DNA from: Nipponacmea schrenckii
Taxonomy: Eukaryota; Mollusca; Gastropoda; Lottiidae
Assembly (NCBI GenBank): GCA_030562195.1
Contig: CM060199.1
Span: 26,990,338-27,054,337, forward strand
Reading direction: 5' to 3'
DNA length: 64,000 nt
The notes under the pieces were generated by a model. It was not told the origin of the DNA, made no database searches, and was given only the letters and a program-made list of their open reading frames with translations. Shown piece after piece: positions 14,051-24,328 of this stretch; position 1 is the stretch's first letter, and every line of letters begins with the position of its first letter. Position numbers and translations under genes: made by a program.

Positions 14051-14197
14051 TTAATAGATTTGATGAAACTTGGTATGAGTATTGAAATAGATAAGATGGT
14101 GGTCAAGTTTGAATTTGACGATTTTTCATGAAGTTTTTGAGTTTTGCCCTTGACTTCAATATTCAGTGAATGTTTTTTGAGTTATTGCTCAATTTTT

Positions 14198-15991
14198 TAT
14201 ACGCCCACATAGAAATGTGGACGTATATTGTTGTCGCCCCTGTCCGTCGGTCCGTCGGTCCGTCGGTCCGTCTGTCAACAATTGTTTGTGGACACTGTAG
14301 AGACTACAGTTTTTTTTTGGAATTTCTTGAAACTTGGTATACTTGTTTATAATCACTCAAGGAAGAACCCTATCGATTTTGGTATGATTTCGAAAAAAAT
14401 TCCTGGAATTCTTGGACTTTGAATTTCAAATTGTTCTGTTTGTAAACAAAAGCTTGTGGACACTGTAGAGACTCCATTTCTTTATGAATCTTTTTGTAAC
14501 TTGGTATATTTGTTTATTACCATCCAAGGAAGACCCCTATTGATTTTGATATGATTCTGAAAAAAATTCCTCGAATTCTGGAACTTGTAATTTCGAATGT
14601 ACTGTTTCTCATCCGTCTGTCAACAATTGTTTGTGGACACTGTAGAGACTACAGTTTTTATTGGATCTTCTTGAAACTTGGTATACATGTTTATTACCAT
14701 TCAACGAAGACCCCTATCGATTTTGGTATGATTCCGAAAAAAATTCCTGGAATTCTTGAACTTTGAATTTCAAATTCCGTCGGTCCGTCGGTCCGTTGGT
14801 CCGTCTGTCAACAATTGTTTGTGGACACTGTAGAGACTACAGTTTTTATTGGAATTTCTTGAAACTTGGTATACTTGTTTATAATCACTCAAGGAAGAAC
14901 CCTATCGATTTTGGTATGATTTCGAAAAAAATTCCTGGAATTCTTGGACTTTGAATTTCAAATTGTTCTGTTTGTAAACAAAAGCTTGTGGACACTGTAG
15001 AGACTCCATTTTTTTATGAATCTTTTTGTAACTTGGTATATTTGTTTATAACCATCCAAGGAAGAACCCTATTGATTTTGATATGATTCTGAAAAAAATT
15101 CCTGGAATTCTGGGACTTGGAATTTCGAATTGTACTGTTTGTCATCCGTCTGTCAATAATTGTTTGTGGACACTGTGGAGACTACAGGTTTCATTGGATT
15201 TTCTTGAAACTTGGTATACATGTTTATTATCATTCAATGAAGACCCCTATTGATTTTGGTATGATTCCGAAAAAAATTCCTGGAATTCTTGGATTTGAAT
15301 TTCAAATTGTTCTGTTTGTAAACAAAAGCTTGTGGACACTGTAGAGACTCCATTTCTTTATGAATCTTTTTGTAACTTGGTATATTTGTTTATTACCATC
15401 CAAGGAAGACCCCTATTGATTTTGATATGATTCTGAAAAAAATTCCTGGAATACATCCAAGGAAGACCCCTATTGATTTTGATATGATTCTGAAAAAAAT
15501 TCCTGGAATTCTGGAACTTGGAATTTCGAATGTACTGTTTCTCATCCGTCTGTCAACAATTGTTTGTGGACACTGTAGAGACTACAGTTTTTATTGGATC
15601 TTCTGAATGCAATACAATATAGTTAACTTCCAAGTTCCTTGTAAATCAGGAACCAGCTGTAATTGGACTTTTACTTTTACAATCAAAGCTATCAGTGGGC
15701 GTATGTTACCTTGCCTGGCAAGCTATCTTTATTCAAATTCAATGCTGCCAGTGGGAGTATATTACCTTGCCTGGCAAGCTATCTTTTAATAGATTTGATG
15801 AAACTTGGTATGAGTATTGAAATAGATAAGATGGTGGTCAAGTTTGAATTTGACGATTTTTCATGAAGTTTTTGAGTTTTGCCCTTGACTTCAATATTCA
15901 GTGAATGTTTTTTGAGTTATTGCTCAATTTTTTATTCAAATTCAATGCTGCCAGTGGGAGTATGTATTACCTTGCCTGGCAAGCTATCTTT
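14198..15991 (+). mobile_element. Pearl-like element with a third core type (170-bp units)
   Basis: The hairpin at 14198-14227 leads into CCGT/CGGT repeats. Units of about 170 bp then follow, marked by 'tttgtggacactgtagagac' near 14285, 14452, 14630, 14818, 14988, 15163, 15330 and 15573. Two unit versions alternate, giving a higher-order repeat of about 350 bp, and the CCGT tract is itself repeated near 14778. The canonical 3' block appears three times, at about 15688-15729, 15743-15786 and 15945-15991. The central unit has little resemblance to the 161-bp type, yet the ends are the same. Confidence 0.7.
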
Positions 15992-16068
15992 GTAGATGTT
16001 GATTTCATAAAGTTTTCAGAAATTGATGACCTACAAAAACTAAATGCCCCTTTATTCAGACCTCTTTT

Positions 16069-16142
16069 TATACGCCCACATGAAATGGTGGCGTATATTG
16101 TCGTCACCCATGTCCATCCGTCCGTCGGTCCGTCAGTCCGTC
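16069..16142 (+). repeat. 5' end of another pearl-like element, cut by an assembly gap
   Basis: The hairpin at 16069-16097, TTGTCGTCACCCATGTCC and a CCGTC tract run directly into the N block. Low-complexity CCGT arrays are a likely reason for the break in assembly. Confidence 0.7.
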
Positions 16143-16642
16143 NNNNNNNNNNNNNNNNNNNNNNNNNNNNNNNNNNNNNNNNNNNNNNNNNNNNNNNNNN
16201 NNNNNNNNNNNNNNNNNNNNNNNNNNNNNNNNNNNNNNNNNNNNNNNNNNNNNNNNNNNNNNNNNNNNNNNNNNNNNNNNNNNNNNNNNNNNNNNNNNNN
16301 NNNNNNNNNNNNNNNNNNNNNNNNNNNNNNNNNNNNNNNNNNNNNNNNNNNNNNNNNNNNNNNNNNNNNNNNNNNNNNNNNNNNNNNNNNNNNNNNNNNN
16401 NNNNNNNNNNNNNNNNNNNNNNNNNNNNNNNNNNNNNNNNNNNNNNNNNNNNNNNNNNNNNNNNNNNNNNNNNNNNNNNNNNNNNNNNNNNNNNNNNNNN
16501 NNNNNNNNNNNNNNNNNNNNNNNNNNNNNNNNNNNNNNNNNNNNNNNNNNNNNNNNNNNNNNNNNNNNNNNNNNNNNNNNNNNNNNNNNNNNNNNNNNNN
16601 NNNNNNNNNNNNNNNNNNNNNNNNNNNNNNNNNNNNNNNNNN
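16143..16642. other. Assembly gap (500 N)
   Basis: Exactly 500 N, the same length as the two other gaps, so the size is a placeholder and not a measurement. Confidence 0.99.
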
Positions 16643-17668
16643 AGTATCGGTAGCTTTTAGATTGGTCCACAGATTTGAAATTGATCTATAATAATTAAAA
16701 TCGATGGCTACATACTCTAAGTCCTCCGCCTCTCCTCTTTCTACTTATAGGCCTACTAAAACATACTAAGCGGTAGGCCTTTTTAGAACTTTGATAATAA
16801 TAGAATAGGCCGAATTTGTTTGAAAAAGGGACAAATCATGACATAACAAAGATCTCACGTGATAAGTGTAGACCCTTGTTTCTATATAACCAGAGCCTAT
16901 ATAAGTTCTGATATAACTCTTCAGTCGACTCGCCTACAACGTTCAGTCCACTCGCCTACAACATTCAGTCCAATCGCCTACAACATTCAGTCGACTAGCC
17001 TACAACGTTCAGTCCACTCGCCTACAACGTTCAGTCCACTCGTCTACATCGTTCAGTCCACTTGCCTGCAACGTTCAGTCAAATCGTTTACAACGTTCAG
17101 TCCACTTGCCTACAACGTTCGGTCCACTTGCCTACAACGTTCAGTCCACTGGTTTACAACGTTCAGTCCACTCGTCTCCAAGTTCAGTCCACTCGTTTAC
17201 AACGTTCAGTCCACTTGCCTACAACGTTCAGTCCACTCGTTTACAATGTTCAGTCCACTCGTCTACAACGTTCGGTCAACGTGCCTACAACATTCAGTCC
17301 ACTCGTTTACAACGTCCAGTCCACTCGCCTACAACATTCAGTCGACTTGCCTACAACGTTCAGTCCACTCGTTTACAAGGTTGAGTCGACTCGCCTACAA
17401 CATTCAGTCCACTTGTCTACAACGTTCAGTCCACTTGCCTACAACGTTCAGTCCATTTGCCTACAACGTTCAGTTCACTCGTTTACAATCCAAGAGACGA
17501 CTCGTCTACAACCAAATTATTCTAATAAACAACTTTCATTTAATTTTTGTTTGTTTTATTTATCATTTATCAAATGATCAGAATATCTTCAACATGGTTT
17601 CTGTAATGAGCGATCATTCTATTTTTCCATTATGTCTCATACAAGGGGACAGTCCCTAAACGTAAACA
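16643..17668 (+). repeat. Dispersed repeat A with a 22-bp minisatellite (about 26 units)
   Basis: The left flank (from AGTATCGGTAGCTTTTAGAT) and the right flank (to GTCCCTAAACGTAAACA) are shared with 31233-32437. Between them, 16918-17490 is an array of the 22-bp unit CTCGTCTACAACGTTCAGTCCA with Y/R variation. The unit has no stop codon in any plus-strand phase, so all three forward frames stay open for long stretches (the longest reaches 17659) and would give 22-residue peptide repeats. Copy A also has about 120 bp before the array, containing TATATAA at about 16884 and 16900, which copy B lacks. No splice signals or codon bias support translation. Confidence 0.8.
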
Positions 17669-18343
17669 TCCGCTTCGGAGTTAAATTCCTTTGATAGGCA
17701 GCAACGGCATATTGTCAAATGTAATCTTTCAGTTTTTGTACATTGCTGAATGTAATTGAAGGGGCACAAGTGTTCACATGGGTCATTCTTTTTGAAGAAT
17801 GATCAAATATAATTAGGCCATTGTTTATAGTTGATGGTAGGTACTGGCAACCAATAAATGATTGTAAACAATGTCCAGTATTTAATGTCACTGTTTCATC
17901 TGTCTATTTCTCTAAATTTAACCAGGGAGTTTCTATCCGTCCACCTGAAAATACATCAAAAAGAAGTTTGTAAATGACTCAAAGATAATGTTCTATTAAA
18001 AAGATTTATATGGAGGTTTTCAAATTACTGACACAATACCTTGTGTTGAAAATGCCTAACTTGATTTTAATGTAAGGAGCTGAGGCCAACAAGACAAAAT
18101 ACCCATACGGCAGCAAATCATATGGCAAATTTCGCCTATACAATTGCATTACTTCTTCAATGAATTATAATCTCTATCCTGTTCATAAGCATTTTGTGGA
18201 AGAATGGATGGACTGCGGCGATGCCAATATACATGTACGTCCACATTATGATGCAGCCGTGTAAAAAGTATGACACAGCAAATCAACTTTCAGACGAAAA
18301 CTAGTTTTCAGTCCCAGATCAAAGTGTGCTAAAAGAGACTTAC
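17669..18343. other. Non-coding stretch, expected site of a missing HECT terminal exon
   Basis: I see no exon here on either strand. The minus-strand gene at 18344-22850 needs at least one further exon downstream of 18344, the one carrying the catalytic-cysteine motif. I looked for an I-P-P-L-G-F-like coding stretch on the minus strand and did not find it. Confidence 0.4.
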
Positions 18344-18541
18344 GTTCTATTCTTTTGAGAAATTTCTCAAAATTGTACATTAAGACTTCCTCGTCTGATT
18401 TCTCTTCCTCTTGAGAGGAATAACTAGTTGAATAGAACTCTATTATTTCCACTGTAGAGGCCATAGGTGTACGTTTCAAAAATAGTATTCCATCTTCTGG
18501 AAATTGGCGCATAACTTTAAGAACTCCTAAGAACTTTAAAC
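18344..18541 (-). CDS. G2E3-like HECT protein, exon 7 (HECT C-terminal region)
   Basis: The exon is bounded by acceptor TTTTTTTGTAG and donor C|GTAAGT and is 198 bp long. In the frame that continues from exon 6 it reads (G)LKFLGVLKVMRQFP..., ending ...FEKFLKRIE. This aligns by eye with the motif G-L-x-T-L-G-V-L-x-x-M-x-x-x-P-x-L found before the active site of G2E3-type HECT ligases, and with the exon at 44959-45197 here. An intron follows after the third residue of K/D-x-x-E in phase 1, exactly as in that second gene. The catalytic-cysteine exon that should come next is not in view. The residues between are acidic (QEEEKSDEE). The exon call is firm; the function is inferred from the family. 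Confidence 0.65.
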
Positions 18542-18649
18542 CTACAAAAAAAGTGCAATATCAGTTGCCACATCCAAATTCGCCAAATATAAACAAAAGG
18601 TAGTGGACAATTGCCTTAAACGCCACTGCAGCAAGAGTTTGTTTTTTAA

Positions 18650-19020
18650 CTCAAATGTTGAGGGACAGACAGACAAACAGGTTTACCGACAATATACGTT
18701 TAGAAAGTGAGATGTTGATGTATAATAATTGTACTATCAATAAAAATTAATCTTTAAACCTCAGTAACAAATTTTTTTTATTGATAATTAAGGATGCAGA
18801 GTGCATCAGTTTGCATAACATTTAGAGACTTTGTACGAAGGATAAAATCAACTGAAAGATCTCTTTTCAAAAATATAAAAACTGTGGCTTGCTAAACATA
18901 GCATTCTCACTCCCCCACCCACTAGACACCCATATGATTTTATGATTAGGGCCAAATTTATAGACAGACAGACAGACCGCCATGGTTGACGACAATATAC
19001 ACTCCACGTCTAAAAATTAG
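18650..19020 (-). repeat. Remnants of pearl-like 5' ends in an intron
   Basis: 'gacagacagacagaccgcca' at 18961 followed by 'gacgacaatatacactcca', and 'gggacagacagacaaac' at 18661 followed by 'gacaatatacg', are reverse-complement versions of the CCGTC...TATATTGTCGTC opening of the pearl-like elements. They show that this family also lies in introns on the opposite strand. Confidence 0.5.
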
Positions 19021-19565
19021 TTAGTTAAAGATAAGTTCCAGAGGAACAGATTCCATTTTCTTGGGTCGATTTGGGTCTTGAATATATGCAAATAGCCTTC
19101 AGAAGTACTAGAAATGAACACAATTCGCATAATCCCCTAAAATATATATAAAACTAGAAATTTCTCTTCCTATTTCTAGAAATATCTTTTCTATACATAT
19201 TTCATAGTCAGGCTAATATCTGACACATATTATAACTTTCCAATCAGATAATTATGGACGTACATAGATTTGAAGGCTCAAATTTCTCCAGTGAGTTGTG
19301 ATCACCGGTACTAAATACCTGAGCTAAAAGAATTCCTGTTTCTGAGATTTACCCAAATCAACCCACGAAAATGAAGATTGTTCTTCCTTAAAGGAAAAAC
19401 TGTCCTTTATTTCATCTAATATTCATCTGATAGTGTGTTTGAGCATCCAAATACACACAATGAAAAAAAATGGATTTCTGTAGCATGAATTATGAGCTTT
19501 ATCATATTTGTATCATGAGATGTTTGTGTTTAGCTAAAGTATTCTAATTTGTGATTCTTATTTAC

Positions 19566-19795
19566 CTGTATTAGATTTAGCCCTGTTCAGTTGGTTATAT
19601 ATATAACTGATTAAAATTAATTACTGAAACATTAATTAACATGAAATCAAGCATCAACTGATTTTGGAAGGTTACTTAACCTTTATTCAAACTTTGAAAT
19701 AAATGAATAATTAACATGCAATAAAACAAAAACTATAATTTTCAATATAATCATTACTTCTGGGTATCATTTTTCTGTAGCTCAGACTCTAAATC
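19566..19795 (-). CDS. G2E3-like protein, exons 5 and 6 (two small exons, tentative)
   Basis: Exon 5 (19758-19795, 38 bp, acceptor TTTTATAG, donor AA|GTAATG) reads DLESELQKNDTQ. Exon 6 (19566-19606, 41 bp, acceptor TTTAATCAG, donor ACAG|GTAAAT) reads YIYNQLNRAKSNT. The phases chain exactly: exon 4 ends in phase 0, exon 5 in phase 2, exon 6 in phase 1, and exon 7 needs phase 1. This continuity is the main support, because exons this short can arise by chance. No domain is recognised. If the chain is right, the protein goes almost directly from its zinc finger to the HECT C-terminal region. Confidence 0.4.
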
Positions 19796-20352
19796 CTATA
19801 AAATATAACAGTAATTTGACATACAAAATTTCATATTTGCCAGTCATGTTCGACCATAAGTGCAAGATGACTGACAGTCTGTGATATCTGCTTGCTGAAA
19901 AGAAACGTTAACTAGTCATTTATCACCACCACCATCAGGCATTCTGCTTAACAGAACATTATTTCAGTAAAATTATTATATTTTACATAATTCACATGGG
20001 ATATGAACATTGGTTGGTACATATTAAGTAGCTTCTCAGTTAATTCTTATATAAATTAATCTTTAATAACATGAAAAAACATTATTTTAAAGCCTATTAC
20101 TATGTTCTATCAACAGTCTTGTCCCTAGCCATGTTCACGAAATAATATTCTCTGTTTGCTAAACTGTGCCAGTACTTTTGTATCATTGCTCTTGCAATTT
20201 TACAACTGTGATAGGTGAAGTTGGCCGCACCTTTTTTTCCTCGAAATTCTTGCTGTTATCACACCAAAAGGTTAAGCATATAGTAACAAAACATTTCAGT
20301 TGTTTACAGTATATTAAAGATTTGTAATAATAAGAGAGCAAATGCATCTTAC

Positions 20353-20427
20353 TTCTTTCTGACATGTATAGTCACAAATTGGTCTTATCTTCATTTTCTT
20401 CTTTATAAAAGGTAGTGCATCATCACC
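20353..20427 (-). CDS. G2E3-like protein, exon 4
   Basis: A 75-bp phase-0 exon with acceptor CCTGTTACAG and donor GAA|GTAAGA. It encodes 25 residues beginning GDDALPFIKKKMKIRP, containing a C-x3-C pair (CDYTC). It follows the zinc-finger exon in the same gene; the paired cysteines could complete a second small metal-binding site, but this is a guess. The splice signals and clean phase make the exon itself credible. Confidence 0.55.
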
Positions 20428-21117
20428 CTGTAACAGGAATAAACAAAATAAAACAAAGATTAGAGGTTCAGACTTTACAAAGACTTTGAACACCTTAATC
20501 TTTTATATTTCATTCCTGTCAAGAACAATTGTCAGTGATAACATTGTATTCTTCAGACCCTTAACTTACCTAAATGATAATTTTAAAAATACAGCAATAT
20601 CATTAATGAAAAAGTCAAAGTAAATTGGATAAATTCACTTTCATGAAAACATAAAAACTTTCAATTCCAAATTCACTGGGGCTATCAAAAACAACTTTTT
20701 TAAAAGTAAAAATTAACTTATTTGTGAACTAAGAAACAGCTTTTTGTGTATGTTTACAGGGCCTTCATCTATCTTCTGGTAGTGAGCCAGCACAAAATTG
20801 AACACAAGTAGTTCTGAGCCATACCTTGTGATGGTTTTGAAAACGGTCAAGGGGCAAATACTTTTTGTTTGAGCTATTCTTATTCTTATTCTGATTAATT
20901 TCTGGTCTACTTTAATGCTAGCTAGCCTATGCCTAAAACATTTTCTGTTATCCAGGGTTTTATTTAGTTACACAGAGATTCAATATTTTCAAAGGTGAAA
21001 GAATCTTCTTCTTTCTAAATACAGCTATGTGTCATTTCAATTATTTTGAATTGACTATATGGCAATCATCAAATACAATATCACTGCTGTTTGTCTATTC
21101 CAAAGACAATAACTCAC

Positions 21118-21201
21118 CTCATGTTCATCTTTGATATGAGACTTCAGTTGAATTATGGGGATGTCTTTTTCACATATCAAACACTTCAATTGGACAATCA
21201 T
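21118..21201 (-). CDS. G2E3-like protein, exon 3 (zinc finger)
   Basis: An 84-bp phase-0 exon (acceptor TTTTAGCCCACAG, donor GAG|GTGAGT). It holds a C-x2-C-x11-H-x4-H finger (CLIC...SHIKDEH) within 28 residues. G2E3-like proteins of fish and invertebrates carry a comparable small finger (C-x2-C ... L-x-x-H) just after the N-terminal conserved block, which fits its place here. An alternative acceptor 7 bases upstream (TATTTTAG) would put the exon out of phase with exon 2, so the CCCACAG acceptor was chosen. Confidence 0.6.
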
Positions 21202-21432
21202 CTGTGGGCTAAAATATCAATAATGGTAAAAAAAAGTATAAACTTGTGTTTACCAAATAATAAAAACCCAAGTACGAACAATCCAAACTGTAAAACAAAC
21301 ATCAAAATCCATAAAATCATCTTGGCAATATATTGACAGAGCAAGCTCAGAAATCAACTGCTATTAATATCTATGTGACACACAAAATAAGGCATCTAAA
21401 ACCAAAATAGGAATAAAATAGATTGTCCCTAC

Positions 21433-21750
21433 CTCAGAATTATCTGCTAATATATCCAAATTTAAAGCCTGCTGTAGAGGCCTGATGAAAATAACACTCT
21501 GTCCTAGGCTACAGGAGTCAGCCAAAAATGAACTTGTGTAGCCTGATCTCTGGGGTGGTATTATTTCCAAGCATGTTCTATTACAACTCCTCAGCAGTTC
21601 AAAACCCCCTCCTCCTTTTAATTTGGGGAAATTGTCAAGGACACACTCCATAAAATAAGCTGGATCTATTGATTTGTTTAACACCAGTCTCTTTTCCCCC
21701 AAACCAGCCATGGAAAGATTGACTTTCATGTCTTTGCTTGGGATATAATC
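21433..21750 (-). CDS. G2E3-like protein, exon 2 (conserved N-terminal block)
   Basis: A 318-bp phase-0 exon (acceptor TTTCTGCTTTTAG, donor GAG|GTAGGG). Recognisable parts in order are AGLGEKRL near residue 16 of the exon, FMECVLDNFPKLKGGGGFELL near 36, and SVIFIRPLQQALNLD near 86. From memory of the family, the pattern AGLGxKK ... FPKLxxxGGFExL ... VYIRPIQxxLDL is the hallmark N-terminal block of animal proteins annotated as G2/M phase-specific E3 ubiquitin ligase-like. I therefore assign the whole gene to that family. The role would be ubiquitin transfer, but without the HECT N-lobe and active-site exon no activity can be claimed. Confidence 0.7.
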
Positions 21751-21851
21751 CTAAAAGCAGAAATAAATTTGTATTTTAAGTTAATACTATTAAATAAAAA
21801 TAAGACAAAATATATATTGAATTTGTTTTAAAATAAAATAACATGGAGTTT

Positions 21852-22172
21852 TACGACCTACTCTTCTTCTAATGAGGACGGGCAACGCCATGCAGTGTGC
21901 AATGAGGACAATTTTGCCAGGACAGCGGCATTCTCCTGCTCTTGTTATCGATTTCCAACTGTCAAGGGATCTTTAACGTGCACAGCCTGTAGCACACAGG
22001 CCCTCGGTTTATAGTCCCTTCTGAATCATGTCAGCCCCTCAGACCTGCATCACTGATAGGGGGGAAACTGGGTTGAAAAATCTGAAGGTATCACCTCGAC
22101 CCATGCCAGGATAGAATCCTGGACCTTCAGGCCAGCGAGCAAATGTCTAACTCACTGGGCCATGGTGGCCCC
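21852..22172 (-). mobile_element. tRNA-derived SINE with a conserved metazoan core
   Basis: On the minus strand the head carries an A box (TGGCCCAGTGAGTTAGA, 22145-22162) and a B box (GGTCCAGGATTCTATCC, 22109-22125), as in tRNA-derived promoters. The body contains TGTGCACGTTAAAGATCCCT near 21980, a segment conserved in many metazoan SINEs (the 'Meta' core domain). TGGAGTT occurs on both sides (21844 and 22178), a possible target duplication. It lies in intron 1 of the HECT-like gene. A run of ten C at the plus-strand right edge follows the head. Confidence 0.75.
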
Positions 22173-22508
22173 CCCCCCTGGAGTTGTTTTAAAGATGATA
22201 CCAAAAACGATAATTCATAATATACCTACTGAATATGCTATGGCCAAAGGCACCACTGATTCTGATAAAAAAAACACGCAATAGTTATATTGTTCGATTA
22301 TTTTTACCAGAATCTGGTGCCTGTGGCAAAGGCTGCTATAAATGAACTGAATTCCTTGAGTAGGTACAAAAATATAACTTTTACATCCATCCAAAGCACA
22401 TTTGCTGAATACATTTTAATGTGATTTAAATATTTCAAACGTTTTAAAATGTTAATGTGTAATAGGCCTACTGTAGATTAATTGTAATCAAGCATCTGCA
22501 ATAAATAC

Positions 22509-22850
22509 CTGCTGTGGATCTGCCAAGCATAAAAATTTATGTGACCATTTTGGCAGTCTCTGATGAGTTGCTGAGATTTTTCTAGGGTTCGATCTGTTAT
22601 ACGGTGTGAAAAGTCTTCTGATTTCACTTGACGTACCACTACCAGTGGGCCTAGTCATGGAAGTGCTAGGCCCCTTACTGGTACTATTAGAAGAAGTGCT
22701 ATTTAACAGCCTCCTAATTTCGCCATCTGCCGCAGGATCATTGGCAGCAGGTATTCTTGCAGTAGCAGTATCTCTTGCGGTGTTTGCTTCCTCTAATGAA
22801 GCTACTGCTTGTCGCAGTAGATCTACGGTTTTGGTAATGTTTAAATCCAT
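22509..22850 (-). CDS. G2E3-like protein, first coding exon
   Basis: The ATG at 22850 opens a 342-bp exon (114 codons) ending CAG|GTATTT in phase 0. Just upstream on the minus strand is a good acceptor (TTTAAATTTCAG, about 22863), so a 5' UTR exon probably precedes. The N-terminus starts MDLNITKTVDLLRQAVASLE, a probable short helix, then an S/T/P/A-rich linker, and it ends WSHKFLCLADPQQ. The W-x-HKFxCLA motif just before the AGLGEK block is typical of G2E3-like proteins. The linker is low complexity and probably disordered. The gene continues with exons 2-7 down to 18344, total span about 4.5 kb. Expression cannot be judged from sequence. Confidence 0.65.
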
Positions 22851-22884
22851 TCAACTGAAATTTAAAAAAAAGGGTTCATACTAG

Positions 22885-24328
22885 AAATGGGGAAAGCTCA
22901 CAGGAAAATTGAGGGTTTCTAGCAGTGGTAAATTATAATTGCTTTTTTTAATATAGATCAACACCTATTAGGCCTAATAATATGTAGGCAGTGTAGTTGG
23001 GCCCGTGTAGTTGTCATTAATGACATTCCGATCAAGAGACATACTAAGTAGAAAATATAAAAAGAGAGTTTTTTCGTCTTTTCACTCTCAACATAGATCT
23101 AAAGTTTAAGACTAGAGTACCAGAATGATATCATCTAAAGAAAAAGTATACATACCAGCAGTACAAATTAATTCATTTATAATAGAACTATAAATAAACT
23201 AGAATTGCTTACAATTATGAACGTATTTCGAGAGCCTTAAAATATTATGTAGGCTAAATTTGCAATTACCTACATCTAGACAATATATTGAATATCATTT
23301 GACCTAGTTTTCAAAGTCATTAAATAATTAGGTCACACCTTCCGTAACGGTTAATGAAGGCGAAAATATGAAAATTATCAATTTTTGCTGTATTTAAGTA
23401 CACTTATCTCTATGAATTTTTTAAGTAAGCCAAATTAAAAAATATCTACTCGTAGACAATTTATTGAATATTATTTGACCTTATTTTCAAGGTCATAGAT
23501 TAAGTGGGTCACACCTTCCGTACCCGTTAAAGTGACCTAATTTTGAAAAAATCGAAATTTAAATAATTCGAAAGAAAATACGAAATTTGAAAATCGGTCT
23601 CCAAGAAAAGGTAGATAATGATCCATTGTATCTATGTGCTTAATTTCATCAAAATCGGTCTATCAGTAGTGTCTGAATTTCGGATTTAAGAATTGTAACG
23701 AAAATTCAAAATGGCGGCCGATATGGCAGCTTGACCTAATTATTTAGGTCAAATCAATTACTATTGACAAGTTATTTATAAAACAGTTTTCACTTTTCAC
23801 CTAGCAGTTATAGACCGGAAGTTACGTAATTACGTCATTTGAGGCTAAACCGGAAGTGGAATTTTTATTTTCACATTTTTTCAAAAATTGTAAACATATC
23901 GCCTATCAACTGGTAAAGTTTCAAAATTTTACTATTTATATTAAAGGAGAAATCACGGTCTGAAATTTTTGTCGATGACCCTTGAATATTGAATTGCAAA
24001 TCGTGGGTAAAATATTTAACCTAATTGCATAAAACCTATAATTGTTAGTTGACAAATACATTGAAGTTTTCAAATCTGAAAATCCGGTCAAAATCGAACT
24101 GAAAATAAACTATCTGAAAATCCGGACAAAATCAAACAGAAAATAAACTTGCTAAAGCAAAAAAACCTGAACTTCCGGTTCTCACTTCCTGTCAGAGATA
24201 GAACTTCCGGTTTTGTTTTATTTGATAATAGAAATCATTCTAAGATCAACTGTAGATTTAGAATTTCTGCACCTTTGACCAGTTTGTCTGCAAACTCATC
24301 CAAGAATTACAAAAAAAAAAAAAATAAA
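22885..24328. other. Non-coding, with two diverged copies of an 80-190 bp segment
   Basis: The stretch 23270-23350 ('gacaatatattgaatatcatttgacc' to 'ggtcacaccttccgtaacgg') recurs at 23452-23530. The wider region holds 'cttccggt' and 'ggtcatt/ggtcacac' motifs, as in the repeats at 24384, 42652 and 57220. I see no exon. The first part (22885-23200) is the expected promoter region of the HECT-like gene but shows no clear element. Confidence 0.45.

Noticed and set aside
869..15991. Regularly spaced repeats suggestive of a CRISPR array
   Set aside because: Units of 160-170 bp are adjacent without unique spacers, and the genome is eukaryotic.
16104..16691. Long frames through N runs (also at 34604-35161 and 59871-60759)
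   Set aside because: Gaps translate as X and do not support an open frame.
16859..17659. Long forward open frame (over 260 codons) across the 22-bp array
   Set aside because: It starts at GTG, is formed by a stop-free 22-bp satellite, and comparable frames are open in the other two phases; no splice or codon evidence.
22145..22162. tRNA gene
   Set aside because: A and B boxes belong to a SINE; the cloverleaf is not complete.
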